Counted from the first letter of the stretch, positions 1 to 7,367 are shown. The stretch: 35,152 nt of DNA from Desulfobacterales bacterium RIFOXYA12_FULL_46_15 (GCA_001799395.1 MGTJ01000146.1:1-35152), one strand, 5' to 3'. Numbers and translations are program-made. Notes: generated by a model from the letters alone, not told the origin.

Positions 1-656
1 ATCAGATCATAACTCAAAACGTCAAATAATTCCATACTGTGCAGCCGCCATTTGCGTTGCCAGGACAACCGGACTGCCGGTTCATTTTCAAGCTGGTTAT
101 CCCAGCCCTTGGCAGTAGGGATGTCCCTTAAGTCATGAACCGTGTTCTGAGCCGGTTCAGCTTTGGAAGCGGGACCTACAACACCCACTACAATTTCAAG
201 GGTGTCCAGTTTGAGATGGGTTTTGCTGTGCAGGGCCAGTCCGCCATAAAGGAAACCGGCATAAGGCCTGTCGTTTTCAAGCCGTGTGGGTGTCTGGGTA
301 TCCGAAGGCGTATAGATCTGCTGTCCGAATATAACACCGACATTATGAATACTTGCCGGATTGCCGGAAAAGGGAATGACCTTTATAAACGGGATGGACC
401 ATTCCGGCAGGCGGTTGTCATCTTCATATTGGCCCAAATCCTTTGAAAGCCAGGTGAGCTGGAAGGCATTTGTATAGTATTCATCCGTGCCGCCAAATAA
501 ATCATTTTCATAAAACAACTGAAGGGTTTGAAGTTCAGAGGGGTCCATGGGCCATGCCCGGGCCGGAAAAAAAACGGCCCAGGCAATAAGGCATACATAC
601 CAAAAGCGTTGAATGATCGTACAGGCCCTGTCGTGCCCTAAATATTGGAATTTCAT
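1..656 (-). CDS. lpxR-like: LpxR-family outer membrane lipid A 3-O-deacylase (DUF2219), partial at window edge
   Basis: The first 218 residues are visible and the 3' end lies beyond the window. An N-terminal signal peptide (hydrophobic stretch about residues 20-32, likely cleavage after ARA at 34) is followed by family landmarks: YENDLF at 49-54, YYTN at 60-63, GQQIYTPSD at 111-119, DRPYAGFLYG at 129-138, GVVGPAS at 158-164, QNTVH at 170-174 and GWDNQLENEP at 184-193. In LpxR, an outer membrane beta-barrel enzyme, the Asn-Asp pair, the His and the Glu belong to the Ca-dependent active site that removes the 3' acyloxyacyl chain of lipid A. All are present here (N51, D52, H174, E190). The ATG at 656 lies one base after the permease stop, so it is probably translated from the exporter operon. 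The family call is secure; lipid A as substrate is inferred. Confidence 0.8.
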   Translation of the reverse strand, partial: MKFQYLGHDRACTIIQRFWYVCLIAWAVFFPARAWPMDPSELQTLQLFYENDLFGGTDEYYTNAFQLTWLSKDLGQYEDDNRLPEWSIPFIKVIPFSGNPASIHNVGVIFGQQIYTPSDTQTPTRLENDRPYAGFLYGGLALHSKTHLKLDTLEIVVGVVGPASKAEPAQNTVHDLRDIPTAKGWDNQLENEPAVRLSWQRKWRLHSMELFDVLSYDL

Positions 657-657
657 A

Positions 658-1689
658 TTACATCAGCCACCTTTTTTTCATGAGCCGGTACGCCATGAAA
701 AAGGTTAATACTCCGACGAAAAACAAATAGATCCATGCAGGAATCAGGGTTGCTATCCCGTTATGATCCAGCAGGATGGACTTGACGGATTCAAAAAATG
801 GGTATGAGGGTAAAAAGGGCGCCACAGTTGATAATTTTTGTGAAAAATCAGACAAGGCGGAAGGAAGCAGGTGGGGCAAATAGAAAATAACCCCCAGGGT
901 TCGGGCAGAGGCCTGGTTGCGGCATAAAAACCCCAGAAAAATACCGTAGGAACTGAAACAGAAACTGCCGACACCGATGAAGGCGAAATAGGTCAGGGCA
1001 TTTCCAAAATCAAATCCTCCCATGAGATGAAGGAACAGTACTGCGATGGAAATTAAAATCATGCCCAGAAATAATTTGGCCGTGAGCCACTCAATTTCCC
1101 GCATGGGCGTCTGCAAAAGCGCAAGGAGTATTTTTTTTTCTTTTTCTTCGGCAATTTGCGCGGGCATGATAATGAAGCTTACCAGCAAAGCCAGCATGAG
1201 TATCCAGGTCGGCAATGTCTGTTGCTGAATCCCGCCTTCCTGAAGTGGTTGAATATCGGAAATCCAGTTCATATTATGCCCTTCCACTGCTTTTTGCAGG
1301 GCTGAAAAGCCCTCCACGATTGAAAGGGATAAAACGGATTCTTTTTTTAAAACCACCAGGACCAGGCCGGTCTTTTCTTTTTCAGACCTTAACAGTAGGC
1401 CGTCGATTTTTTTTTCCTTTACCTGTTTTTTCCCTTCCTCTTCATCAGGAACCCAAAGAACCGAAAACAGGGTATCGGCCGATTGCACTGCATCAAGAAT
1501 TACAGGCGCATAGGGTTCGGACTGAATCAACCCGATCCTGGTTTTTTGGATATCGACCCCGGCTTCATCCACCAGCATCAAAGAAACATAAACAAAAAAA
1601 GGGATGAAAAGAATCAGAAAGATGGACTTGTTCTTGAATGAAATAGCCAGATCGTTCAAGGTTAATATGATTATGTTTTTTATCATCAC
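658..1689 (-). CDS. ABC-2 type transporter permease
   Basis: A 343-residue inner membrane protein. One transmembrane helix near residues 18-40 is followed by an extracytoplasmic domain of about 120 residues and a C-terminal block of five to six helices (about 160-340). This is the layout of ABC-2 exporter permeases such as NosY or NatB. The charged EEKEKKI segment after the second helix (about residue 181-188) is typical of the family. The gene begins with GTG at 1689 or ATG at 1686 and overlaps the end of the ATPase gene by a few bases, which implies translational coupling. The substrate cannot be read from sequence. The downstream LpxR-family gene suggests an envelope role. Confidence 0.8.
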   Translation of the reverse strand: MMIKNIIILTLNDLAISFKNKSIFLILFIPFFVYVSLMLVDEAGVDIQKTRIGLIQSEPYAPVILDAVQSADTLFSVLWVPDEEEGKKQVKEKKIDGLLLRSEKEKTGLVLVVLKKESVLSLSIVEGFSALQKAVEGHNMNWISDIQPLQEGGIQQQTLPTWILMLALLVSFIIMPAQIAEEKEKKILLALLQTPMREIEWLTAKLFLGMILISIAVLFLHLMGGFDFGNALTYFAFIGVGSFCFSSYGIFLGFLCRNQASARTLGVIFYLPHLLPSALSDFSQKLSTVAPFLPSYPFFESVKSILLDHNGIATLIPAWIYLFFVGVLTFFMAYRLMKKRWLM

Positions 1690-2366
1690 TGGTACAGCTT
1701 TTCATGTATTTCGGATTGAAAATAAGTTTGGGGAGAGCCATCGAAAACAAGGCATCCTTGATGAAGCACAATAATCCGGGTGGCCAGGGTTTTGATCTCT
1801 TCAGGCCGGTGGGAAGTAAAAATGATGGTTTTCCCCGAACGATGAAATTCGGTCAACAGCCTGTAAATCTCTTTTGTCATGTCAAAGTCTATTCCTGACG
1901 TCGGTTCGTCAAAGAGCAACACGGGCGGATCAGCCAGAAGGCTTCGCCCGATACTCACCCTCTGTTTTAACCCTTTTGATAAAACCTGTATCTTATTATT
2001 GCGAAAGGGCAGCAGATTGAAGGCCTTTAAAATTTCTTCAATCCTTTGAAACGGGACTTGAAACAGCCGGGCAAACAGGCGAAGATTATAGCCAACGGTA
2101 AAAAAATCGAAAAGGTTCGGCGTTTCCGGAACAAAACCGATTTTTCTGACAACCGCCAATCTGTTTTTCAGATTGATGCCGTCCACAAAAACCTGGCCCC
2201 TGTCAGGGATGAGCCAGCCGGTCAGGAGTTTTAATAAAGTGGACTTACCTGCGCCGTTGTGACCGATAAGGGCAATCAGCTCCCCTTCTTCCACCTCAAG
2301 ATCGATAGGCAGAAGACCTCTTTTTTCTTTATATATTTTTGTAAGCTGCTGGATCTTGATCTGCAT
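1686..2366 (-). CDS. ABC transporter ATP-binding protein (exporter type)
   Basis: A 226-residue cytoplasmic nucleotide-binding subunit. Walker A is GHNGAGKST at about 35-43, the signature region is LSKGLKQRVSIGRSLL at about 129-144, Walker B is LLFDEPTSGID, and the H-loop is in FTSH. LSKGLKQR replaces the canonical LSGGQ, as in NosF, CcmA and Nat-type export ATPases. It is short, with no fused domain, and pairs with the overlapping ABC-2 permease gene. It is the first gene of a three-gene operon ending in the LpxR-family gene. Substrate unknown. Confidence 0.88.
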   Translation of the reverse strand: MQIKIQQLTKIYKEKRGLLPIDLEVEEGELIALIGHNGAGKSTLLKLLTGWLIPDRGQVFVDGINLKNRLAVVRKIGFVPETPNLFDFFTVGYNLRLFARLFQVPFQRIEEILKAFNLLPFRNNKIQVLSKGLKQRVSIGRSLLADPPVLLFDEPTSGIDFDMTKEIYRLLTEFHRSGKTIIFTSHRPEEIKTLATRIIVLHQGCLVFDGSPQTYFQSEIHEKLYQ

Positions 2367-2396
2367 AAATAATGCTTTTCTTTCCCGGTAAAAACC

Positions 2397-2431
2397 GTGA
2401 TGACTTTGGCCGGATTTGCCAAAGCCATCAC
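2397..2431 (-). terminator. Hairpin between the 24-aa gene and the ABC exporter operon
   Basis: An inverted repeat with a 14-base stem (GTGATGGCTTTGGC against GCCAAAGTCATCAC read on the minus strand) around a 7-base loop. The single imperfection becomes a G-U pair on the minus-strand transcript. It is followed by a short T-run (GGTTTTTACC). It would end the small upstream transcript before the exporter genes, although a plus-strand T-rich tract also follows on the other side. Confidence 0.5.
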
Positions 2432-2465
2432 TTCGGATATAATTTATTTTTTTTAAATCAGGCTT

Positions 2466-2540
2466 TTATGTTCGCTGGCTTAAATAAATAATCCCGAACA
2501 CTAAAGCGACCACTACCAAAACGCCAATGACAAGTTCCAT
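2466..2540 (-). CDS. 24-residue single-helix membrane peptide
   Basis: A very short reading frame whose product starts MELVIGVLVVVALVFG and ends IIYLSQRT. It is almost wholly one transmembrane helix with a polar C-terminus. GGAG lies seven bases before the ATG, a good ribosome binding site, and a hairpin follows the stop codon. Tiny hydrophobic proteins of this kind often modulate larger membrane complexes. I recognise no family. Sequence composition, the binding site and the terminator support expression, but there is no homology evidence. Confidence 0.5.
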   Translation of the reverse strand: MELVIGVLVVVALVFGIIYLSQRT

Positions 2541-2802
2541 TTTTTTCTCCTTAAAAATTAATGTGTTATTTCCACGTCCGGTTAACATTCATAGATCGAC
2601 GACTTAATAGAGTAATTTGCAATTAGCATGCTAACCTTGATTTTTCTTTCCCATATCCTGATACTTATCCGTCCTGCGTAGCCCCTATCAAACCGATCAA
2701 AATTTTTTGCCGGGGATGACTTTATAAAATTTCGTTTGCCGGGCTGATAAAAAAAACTGTATGATTCGGCCATATGCGATCAAATGGTCTTATATGACCT
2801 TA

Positions 2803-3336
2803 TCAATCAAGCTGCCTGCCGATATCCTCAAAGGCATCCACGACCATTCCCGTTCCCATGGAAATTAACAGGATATCCTGGGCCACACGCACGAAACGAT
2901 GCCTCGGCGGTGGATGCCCCAATTGCACAAGTATCCTTGGCGGAAGACTATAGTAAATGACTTCTCTGGGAAGCGGCCGGCCCTTTCTCCACATTTTTGC
3001 ATGGCCGGGGGGTATGCAGCGGTTGCCCCGCTTGACAAGACCCGGCGGGCAACGCCTCTGGCGAAATCGATCGGAATAATATTCGTGGATGAATTTTTGC
3101 TTTTGTTCACTGAAATACTCTCTCCCATTGGTTCCATGCTCATTTCTCCCGTCATATGCACCATGATCGGAATCCCTGTTGTCTTTATGCCTTTCGCTCC
3201 TTGCTTCCTGTCTGTGGGGTTCTCTCTTTTTACCGTCAACCCAGTCCGGCTTTTCTGCGAGTGCCGCGCCGGTTGACCATATCCCAGCAAATATAAGCGC
3301 CAGGGCAAGACCCATCTGAAACATAAACCGCTGCAT
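2803..3336 (-). CDS. CigR/RcnB-like periplasmic or inner-membrane protein
   Basis: A 177-residue protein with an N-terminal signal sequence (hydrophobic core about residues 8-26, ending AALAEK). A long charged, low-complexity linker rich in H, R, E, D and N follows (about 30-90). The conserved C-terminal module has CPPGLVKRGNRCIPPGHAKMW at about 96-116, then PLPREVIYYSLPP and a terminal hydrophobic segment DILLISMGTGMVVDAF. That module matches the family called anti-virulence regulator CigR, related to RcnB. AGGAG lies ahead of the ATG. It sits beside BON and Lmo0937 genes, so an envelope-stress role is likely; the biochemical function is not known. Confidence 0.7.
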   Translation of the reverse strand: MQRFMFQMGLALALIFAGIWSTGAALAEKPDWVDGKKREPHRQEARSERHKDNRDSDHGAYDGRNEHGTNGREYFSEQKQKFIHEYYSDRFRQRRCPPGLVKRGNRCIPPGHAKMWRKGRPLPREVIYYSLPPRILVQLGHPPPRHRFVRVAQDILLISMGTGMVVDAFEDIGRQLD

Positions 3337-3378
3337 GATGTTTACTCCTATTCAAAAAGTTATAAAACAGACTCCTCA

Positions 3379-3645
3379 TCATAAAAGAAAGGCTGCCCAG
3401 AACACATTCTTCCACTGTCCGGTCAAGAGCGGATATTCGCCGATAACAAAAGGTTTCAGGATTGTCTCTTCAACCGTCCGGACCGGAGAACGCACTTTCT
3501 GACGCAGACCCTCCCAGACATGGATTTCACCGTTTATGAGATACCCTTTCTGGATAAAGGGAACATCCTTTCTTTTAACATCCCGAAAAAAAGATAGTAA
3601 ATCGTTGTGGGGGTAAGCTTTTTGAATAATGCCGTAAAAAGAGGG
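3379..3645 (-). pseudogene. Remnant of an aldehyde dehydrogenase (GapN-like) N-terminus
   Basis: An open stretch of about 85 codons on the minus strand reads like the start of long NADP-dependent aldehyde dehydrogenases of the GapN type. It includes GYLINGEIHVWEG, a KVRSPV segment and GEYPLLT, then stops at 3379 after unrelated residues. Family members are about 500 residues, so most of the enzyme, including all catalytic residues, is missing. No convincing start codon or ribosome binding site is present. It lies against other gene fragments at 3656-4265. The family match is from memory of conserved motifs and is moderately sure. Confidence 0.5.
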
Positions 3646-3655
3646 GTGTCCTCAG

Positions 3656-4150
3656 GCTTGACCGAGGGTGTCCGCAGCTATTACGCCCGGCCCTCCGCCG
3701 TTGGTCAGTACGGCCATCCGGGAGCCCCATGGACGTTATTGCTTGGCCATCAACTCTGCGCTGTCAAAGAGTGACTCCACGCGCACGATGCCGGCACGTT
3801 TCAAAGCTGTGTCATATACCGCATCTTCGCCTGCCATGGCACCGGTATGAGAGGCTGCTGCCTTTGCACCGGCAGGACTTCTGCCGGATTTCAACACGAT
3901 GATGGGTTTAATCCGGGACACCGAGCTTGCAGCACTCATGAATTTGCGAACATTGGTCAGATTTCCGGCTAACGGCATCTCCGATGCAAACCCTGCATTC
4001 AGGTTCTTGCCGGGCCGGATAAGCCCCATGCAATTGGGTCCCAGAATACGAAGTCCGCCGGCATAAGCCGTTTTTTGGATCTGGTCTTCTATCTGACGGC
4101 CCTGACACCCACTTCCATTCCTCCTGCTGAAATAATAATAGCCCCGCCCA
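3656..4150 (-). pseudogene. Decayed ADP-forming acetyl/acyl-CoA synthetase gene fragment
   Basis: The fragment matches the CoA-binding and ligase region of NDP-forming acyl-CoA synthetases: GAIIISAG near 4149, LRILGPNCMGLIRPGKNLNA near 4055-4000, then KPIIVLKSGRS, AAASHTGAMAGEDA, and TNGGGPGVIAADTL near 3690. Three kinds of damage are visible. A stop and frameshift sit near 4095. An in-frame deletion of roughly 60 residues joins PLAGN to LTNVRKFMSAA near 3960. A TAA interrupts the frame at about 3736-3738. The ATP-grasp part is absent. It is clearly non-functional and lies between a CsbD remnant and an aldehyde dehydrogenase remnant. Confidence 0.8.
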
Positions 4151-4155
4151 CTTTT

Positions 4156-4265
4156 TTATTCACCCAATACCTTCTTGATCTGGCCGCATTTTTCCTGAAC
4201 CTTTCCCTGAATTTTCTCGATTTTACCTTCGGCTTCCAGATCAGGATTCCCCACTATTTCCCCAT
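4156..4265 (-). pseudogene. 5'-truncated CsbD-family stress protein remnant
   Basis: The minus strand encodes GNPDLEAEGKIEKIQGKVQE followed by a lysine-rich tail ending VLGE and a TAA at 4156. This is the C-terminal half of short CsbD-like stress proteins, which normally begin with a motif like IEGKWKQLKGK. Upstream in the same frame a stop codon near 4277 precludes a full-length start, and the triple-BON gene ends only about 25 bases away. The N-terminal half therefore appears deleted. A very short product from an internal GTG cannot be excluded. Confidence 0.55.
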
Positions 4266-4291
4266 CCGGTCTTCCTGGACCTTAAACGTAT

Positions 4292-5158
4292 TCAGTTCAG
4301 CGCCATGTCGTTGGAAACACTTGTTACGCCATGGACATCGCTCGCCAGTTTGCCGGCCAGATCCTTTTCAGCCGCATTGTTCACGATGCCTTTCAGCTTG
4401 ACCATGCCGTCTTTTGTTGACACGATGATGTTCAGGCTGCTGGTTGAGCGATGATACAACAAGGTTGTCTTGACCAGGGCTGAAATGGATGCATCATCAA
4501 TAGATTCTACGACGGTATCATCCTTTTCAGCTTTTTTCGCCGGATCAGGCGCCATTGACGAAGGCGCAACGGTCATCATATTGTTAACGGTTTTAACCCC
4601 ATCCACATCCAGGGCGTATTCCGTTGCCAGGTCTTTTTGAGCTGTGCCGGAGGCTTCACCACGCAAGGTAATGGTCCCGTTTTCTGCAAAAACCTCAGTC
4701 GCCGTACCACTCACGTTCCGATGAAATAAAAGAGTGGTTTTCACTTTGGTCATAAGCCATGCATCCGAATAAACAGCCGGCGTTTCCTTTTTTAATTCGA
4801 TCTTATTGTCCACGCTTTTAACACCCGGCTGATTCGCCGCTATCCCGTGGGCCAAAGATCTTTGAGAGTCTTCAAAAACACTCCCGGTCAAGGTGACCGC
4901 ACCGTCTTTGGACTGGATGCGGATATTTTCATCCTTTAAATAGCGCTTGAATACATATGATTTTTTTATGGAGGACTCGATCCAGTCATCCGACTCGGAT
5001 GCAAACAGAGCAATGCCGGTTAAACACAAAGAAGCGGCGATGACCACCACGATGTTCAGAATCTGCTTGATCTTTCTGTCCATGGGGATGTAATTGTTCA
5101 CCAACCACAGCAGAAACCCGACAACGATTAAAATTATGACAAACTGTATAATATCCAT
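4292..5158 (-). CDS. Membrane-anchored triple-BON-domain protein
   Basis: A 288-residue protein with two N-terminal transmembrane helices (about 4-20 and 31-52). The leader MDIIQFVIILIVVGFLLW resembles small stand-alone Thivi_2564-type membrane proteins. Three BON domains follow (about 58-122, 130-197 and 222-287), each with the repeated pattern of an alpha helix, a V-x-L-x-G strand and a G-V-x-x-V turn (TLTGSV, TLRGEA, KLKGIV). BON domains bind membranes or periplasmic structures, as in OsmY. AGGGAAG precedes the ATG. It closes an operon with the Lmo0937-type and BON lipoprotein genes. Joining the membrane leader to three BON domains in one chain is unusual. Confidence 0.8.
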   Translation of the reverse strand: MDIIQFVIILIVVGFLLWLVNNYIPMDRKIKQILNIVVVIAASLCLTGIALFASESDDWIESSIKKSYVFKRYLKDENIRIQSKDGAVTLTGSVFEDSQRSLAHGIAANQPGVKSVDNKIELKKETPAVYSDAWLMTKVKTTLLFHRNVSGTATEVFAENGTITLRGEASGTAQKDLATEYALDVDGVKTVNNMMTVAPSSMAPDPAKKAEKDDTVVESIDDASISALVKTTLLYHRSTSSLNIIVSTKDGMVKLKGIVNNAAEKDLAGKLASDVHGVTSVSNDMALN

Positions 5159-5274
5159 GATAGCTTCCCTTTATAAGGTATTTTTTCTTCCTATGACCAG
5201 CAGAGCTATTCCGCTTTCACCTGCTTTATAGAATTCATCCGGTTGGGATGAAGGGTTTAAAAAAAAATTGCTTA

Positions 5275-5424
5275 TTACAGGATTCTCCGGCCCTGAATGA
5301 TCTGAACCAGCAGGGCGATAACCGCCAATACCAGCAGGATATGAATAAATCCGCCCATGGTATAACTGCTGACCAATCCCAGCACCCAAAGTATTAACAT
5401 GACGACGACAACTGTCCACAACAT
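5275..5424 (-). CDS. Lmo0937-family small membrane protein
   Basis: A 49-residue protein made of two hydrophobic helices (about 2-20 and 26-43) joined by SSYTMGGFIH and ending IIQGRRIL. The GG-x-IH turn and the QGRR terminus match the Lmo0937 family of small membrane proteins, often induced by stress and found beside BON and CsbD genes. AGGAG sits seven bases before the ATG at 5424. It is too short for usual gene callers. Function unknown; family assignment is confident. Confidence 0.8.
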   Translation of the reverse strand: MLWTVVVVMLILWVLGLVSSYTMGGFIHILLVLAVIALLVQIIQGRRIL

Positions 5425-5472
5425 GATATTCTCCTCTCATATCTAATAATGTCTATTATCGGACCGGCCGGC

Positions 5473-5535
5473 ACACCCGGGTAAGCCGGCAATCCTTCAG
5501 GGTTCAAACCGTCATCACTGCCGCTTCCCGGGTGT
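5473..5535. repeat. Long imperfect intergenic hairpin between BON lipoprotein and Lmo0937 genes
   Basis: ACACCCGGG at 5473-5481 pairs with CCCGGGTGT at 5527-5535. The inner flanks AAGCCGGCA and TGCCGCTT extend the stem to about 18 base pairs with small bulges, around a loop of roughly 27 bases. It lies in the 127-base gap inside the operon. No clear T-run follows on the minus strand, so an mRNA-stability or attenuation element is as likely as a terminator. Confidence 0.5.
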
Positions 5536-5551
5536 TTCACCCAGTCCAGTC

Positions 5552-5866
5552 CTATTTTACAACCATGCTGTTCTTAACAGATGTAACCCCTTTCACCTTT
5601 CGGGTGATTTCCACGGCTCTGGCAGAAGCCTTGGCAGAATTTACAAAACCGCTCAGTTGCACTTCTCCCTTGAACGTCTCCACATTGATCTGAAACACCT
5701 TCAGCATCGGGTCATCCAGTATCTCCGCCTTAACCTTGGCGGTTATGACGGAATCATCCACATATTCGCCCGTGCTTTCACGTGTTCGTGTTCCAGCACA
5801 CCCTGCAATGAGGGCGGTCAGAAACAGTACGATAACCAATTGTCTGAAAAAATTGACCTTATTCAT
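5552..5866 (-). CDS. BON-domain lipoprotein
   Basis: A 104-residue protein. A lipoprotein signal peptide ends in LIAGC with Cys23 as the probable lipid-modified residue. A single BON domain covers about 38-103: DDSVITAKVKAEILDD, then GEVQLSGFV, and KGVTSVKNSMVV at the end. It is likely anchored in the periplasm, like OsmY-type envelope-stress proteins. It lies 43 bases after the VWA-OmpA gene and before the Lmo0937-type gene, all on the minus strand. Confidence 0.85.
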   Translation of the reverse strand: MNKVNFFRQLVIVLFLTALIAGCAGTRTRESTGEYVDDSVITAKVKAEILDDPMLKVFQINVETFKGEVQLSGFVNSAKASARAVEITRKVKGVTSVKNSMVVK

Positions 5867-5909
5867 AATGGATCCTTTATATATGGTGTTGATGTTGTTT
5901 ATTCTCTAT

Positions 5910-7052
5910 TTATTTTCGATGAAGCTCAACACGCCTGTTCAACGCCCGCCCCTTGGCTGTGTCGTTAAGCGCAACCGGTTTGGAGAATCCGAATCCTTCA
6001 AGGTTCAGGCGCTCTCCTTCAACTCCCTTGTTTATCAGATAAGTCTTTACGGCCTGGGCCCGTCTGATGGACAGAGCGTCATTGTAGGCTTTGGTGCCGA
6101 CGCTGTCTGTATGGCCTTGAACTTGAACATACATATTCGGATAGGCTTTCATGATTTCTGCAATATGATCCAGATAATCAACTGCCGCCGCTTTGATGAG
6201 AGACTTATCAAAATCAAAGAGAGTATCATCCACTACCCAGACGCCCTGAGCATTTAATCCTTTAATTTCAGGAGGGGCCGGGGCGACCGGAGGAGCAACC
6301 GCCTTGGCTGCCGGTGCCATGGGTTTTTTGCTAAGAAAAACGTCTTCGACAAATTGGGCCATACCGGCGTCTGTCAACAGGTTATCTGCATTGGAGACAA
6401 ATCCGCACTTACCGATACGGGCGATTTCATCCATGAGGACGGCCCCTTCTTCATTATTACCGACAAAGATGGGATAATAGCAAAGCCCTGCGCCCAGTTG
6501 ATCTTTCAAGGCCTGGGCTGCTTTCAGGGTGATGGGGGACTCTAAACTGAATTCCGACTGACCGTCACTGATAATAATCACAGCGGTTTTACCGGATACA
6601 GGTTTCAATTCCTCCTGTCCGGAGGCGTCCAGAGCAGTATGCATGGGGCTTGTACCACCCGCTTCAGATATCTTCTTTAATTTTTCACCCAAGGTTTTTG
6701 TGGCATATTTTTCCATGCCGTAAAAAAGAACCGTGCTTTTGTTTGATACTGCTGGGCTGTGCCCAAAGGATCGAAGCGCACCGTTCTGACCCAATTCCGG
6801 CAGGGTCTGATTCATACGGCTGACAATTTCGGTGGCCATATCAAATTTATAATTTCCCTTGTGTATGTCGGCCATGGAACTGGATGCATCCAGAACAATG
6901 ACAAAATTATCAATGGACGAAACATAGTTGTTGGAACTGAATGGGGTCAGGGTAAATGTGGGGATGGGCTGAACCGCCTTCTGGGTGTAACACCCCGATA
7001 GCAAGAAAGCGATGGCCAATACCGTAAAGAGTTTGGCAGTGAAGCATTTCAT
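5910..7052 (-). CDS. Lipoprotein with von Willebrand A and OmpA C-terminal domains
   Basis: A 380-residue lipoprotein with lipobox LLSGC (Cys21). A von Willebrand factor A domain (about 48-245) has an intact metal-ion-dependent adhesion motif: DASSS at 55-59, GGTSP, and SDGQ. An Ala/Pro-rich linker (about 247-265) leads to an OmpA-type peptidoglycan-binding domain (about 275-380) with FDFDKS, GHTDSVGT, DALSIRRAQAV and NRRVEL. It would sit in the outer membrane facing the periplasm, with the OmpA domain gripping peptidoglycan and the VWA domain binding a protein partner. It is first in the BON/Lmo0937 operon. Confidence 0.85.
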   Translation of the reverse strand: MKCFTAKLFTVLAIAFLLSGCYTQKAVQPIPTFTLTPFSSNNYVSSIDNFVIVLDASSSMADIHKGNYKFDMATEIVSRMNQTLPELGQNGALRSFGHSPAVSNKSTVLFYGMEKYATKTLGEKLKKISEAGGTSPMHTALDASGQEELKPVSGKTAVIIISDGQSEFSLESPITLKAAQALKDQLGAGLCYYPIFVGNNEEGAVLMDEIARIGKCGFVSNADNLLTDAGMAQFVEDVFLSKKPMAPAAKAVAPPVAPAPPEIKGLNAQGVWVVDDTLFDFDKSLIKAAAVDYLDHIAEIMKAYPNMYVQVQGHTDSVGTKAYNDALSIRRAQAVKTYLINKGVEGERLNLEGFGFSKPVALNDTAKGRALNRRVELHRK

Positions 7053-7084
7053 GGTGGGTCTCCTTTATAGTTATGTTTTATGGT

Positions 7085-7105
7085 CACGGATGATTTATAT
7101 CCGTG
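7085..7105. promoter_or_regulatory. Perfect inverted repeat upstream of the VWA-OmpA gene
   Basis: CACGGAT at 7085-7091 and ATCCGTG at 7099-7105 form a perfect 7-base inverted repeat around a 7-base spacer. It is 33-53 bases ahead of the ATG at 7052, with AGGAG just before that start. It may be an operator or a 5' leader hairpin. I could not place a convincing promoter around it. Confidence 0.4.
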
Positions 7106-7367
7106 TGATGGATTCGTTCACAGACTGATATAGTTCAATTAACGTGCCGGGATTTCTAAATCTGATTTATTGTTGTCATCCGGTTGACCGGCAGGGGCGG
7201 CGGGCCCTAAAGAGTTTCATACCGGTGGTATTTAAAACTAAGAAATTAGGTCATATTTAGCCCTTGGTCATATATGGTGTTAATGCGCACATAATTTAGA
7301 AGAACTGAGAAGAGAAATTTTCAAAAAGGGTTGACGAACTTCAAAGTTTTGTCAGATTATTTGGGCC
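7106..7367. other. Intergenic stretch without a visible gene
   Basis: Divergent gap between the VWA-OmpA gene and the weak plus-strand frame at 7368. It holds a GC-rich patch near 7190-7210 and AT-rich flanks. I see no convincing gene, RNA or terminator here. Confidence 0.5.

Noticed and set aside
135-446. Plus-strand 103-codon frame
   Set aside because: It is antisense to the LpxR-family gene, whose motifs clearly fix the coding strand and frame.
2582-2773. Minus-strand 63-codon frame
   Set aside because: No ribosome binding site, biased composition without a recognisable fold, and no neighbours it could belong with. I treat the stretch 2541-2802 as intergenic.
3736-4029. A 97-codon frame as an intact small gene
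   Set aside because: Its sequence is an internal piece of a much larger acyl-CoA synthetase with missing ends, so it is part of a pseudogene.
5171-5440. Minus-strand 89-codon frame
   Set aside because: It overlaps, in another frame, the 49-residue Lmo0937-type gene that has a proper binding site and family motifs.
5879-7281. ATATATGGTGTT found at 5879-5890 and 7270-7281
   Set aside because: A 12-base AT-rich repeat lying ahead of two genes; too short and too simple to call a regulatory element without more copies.
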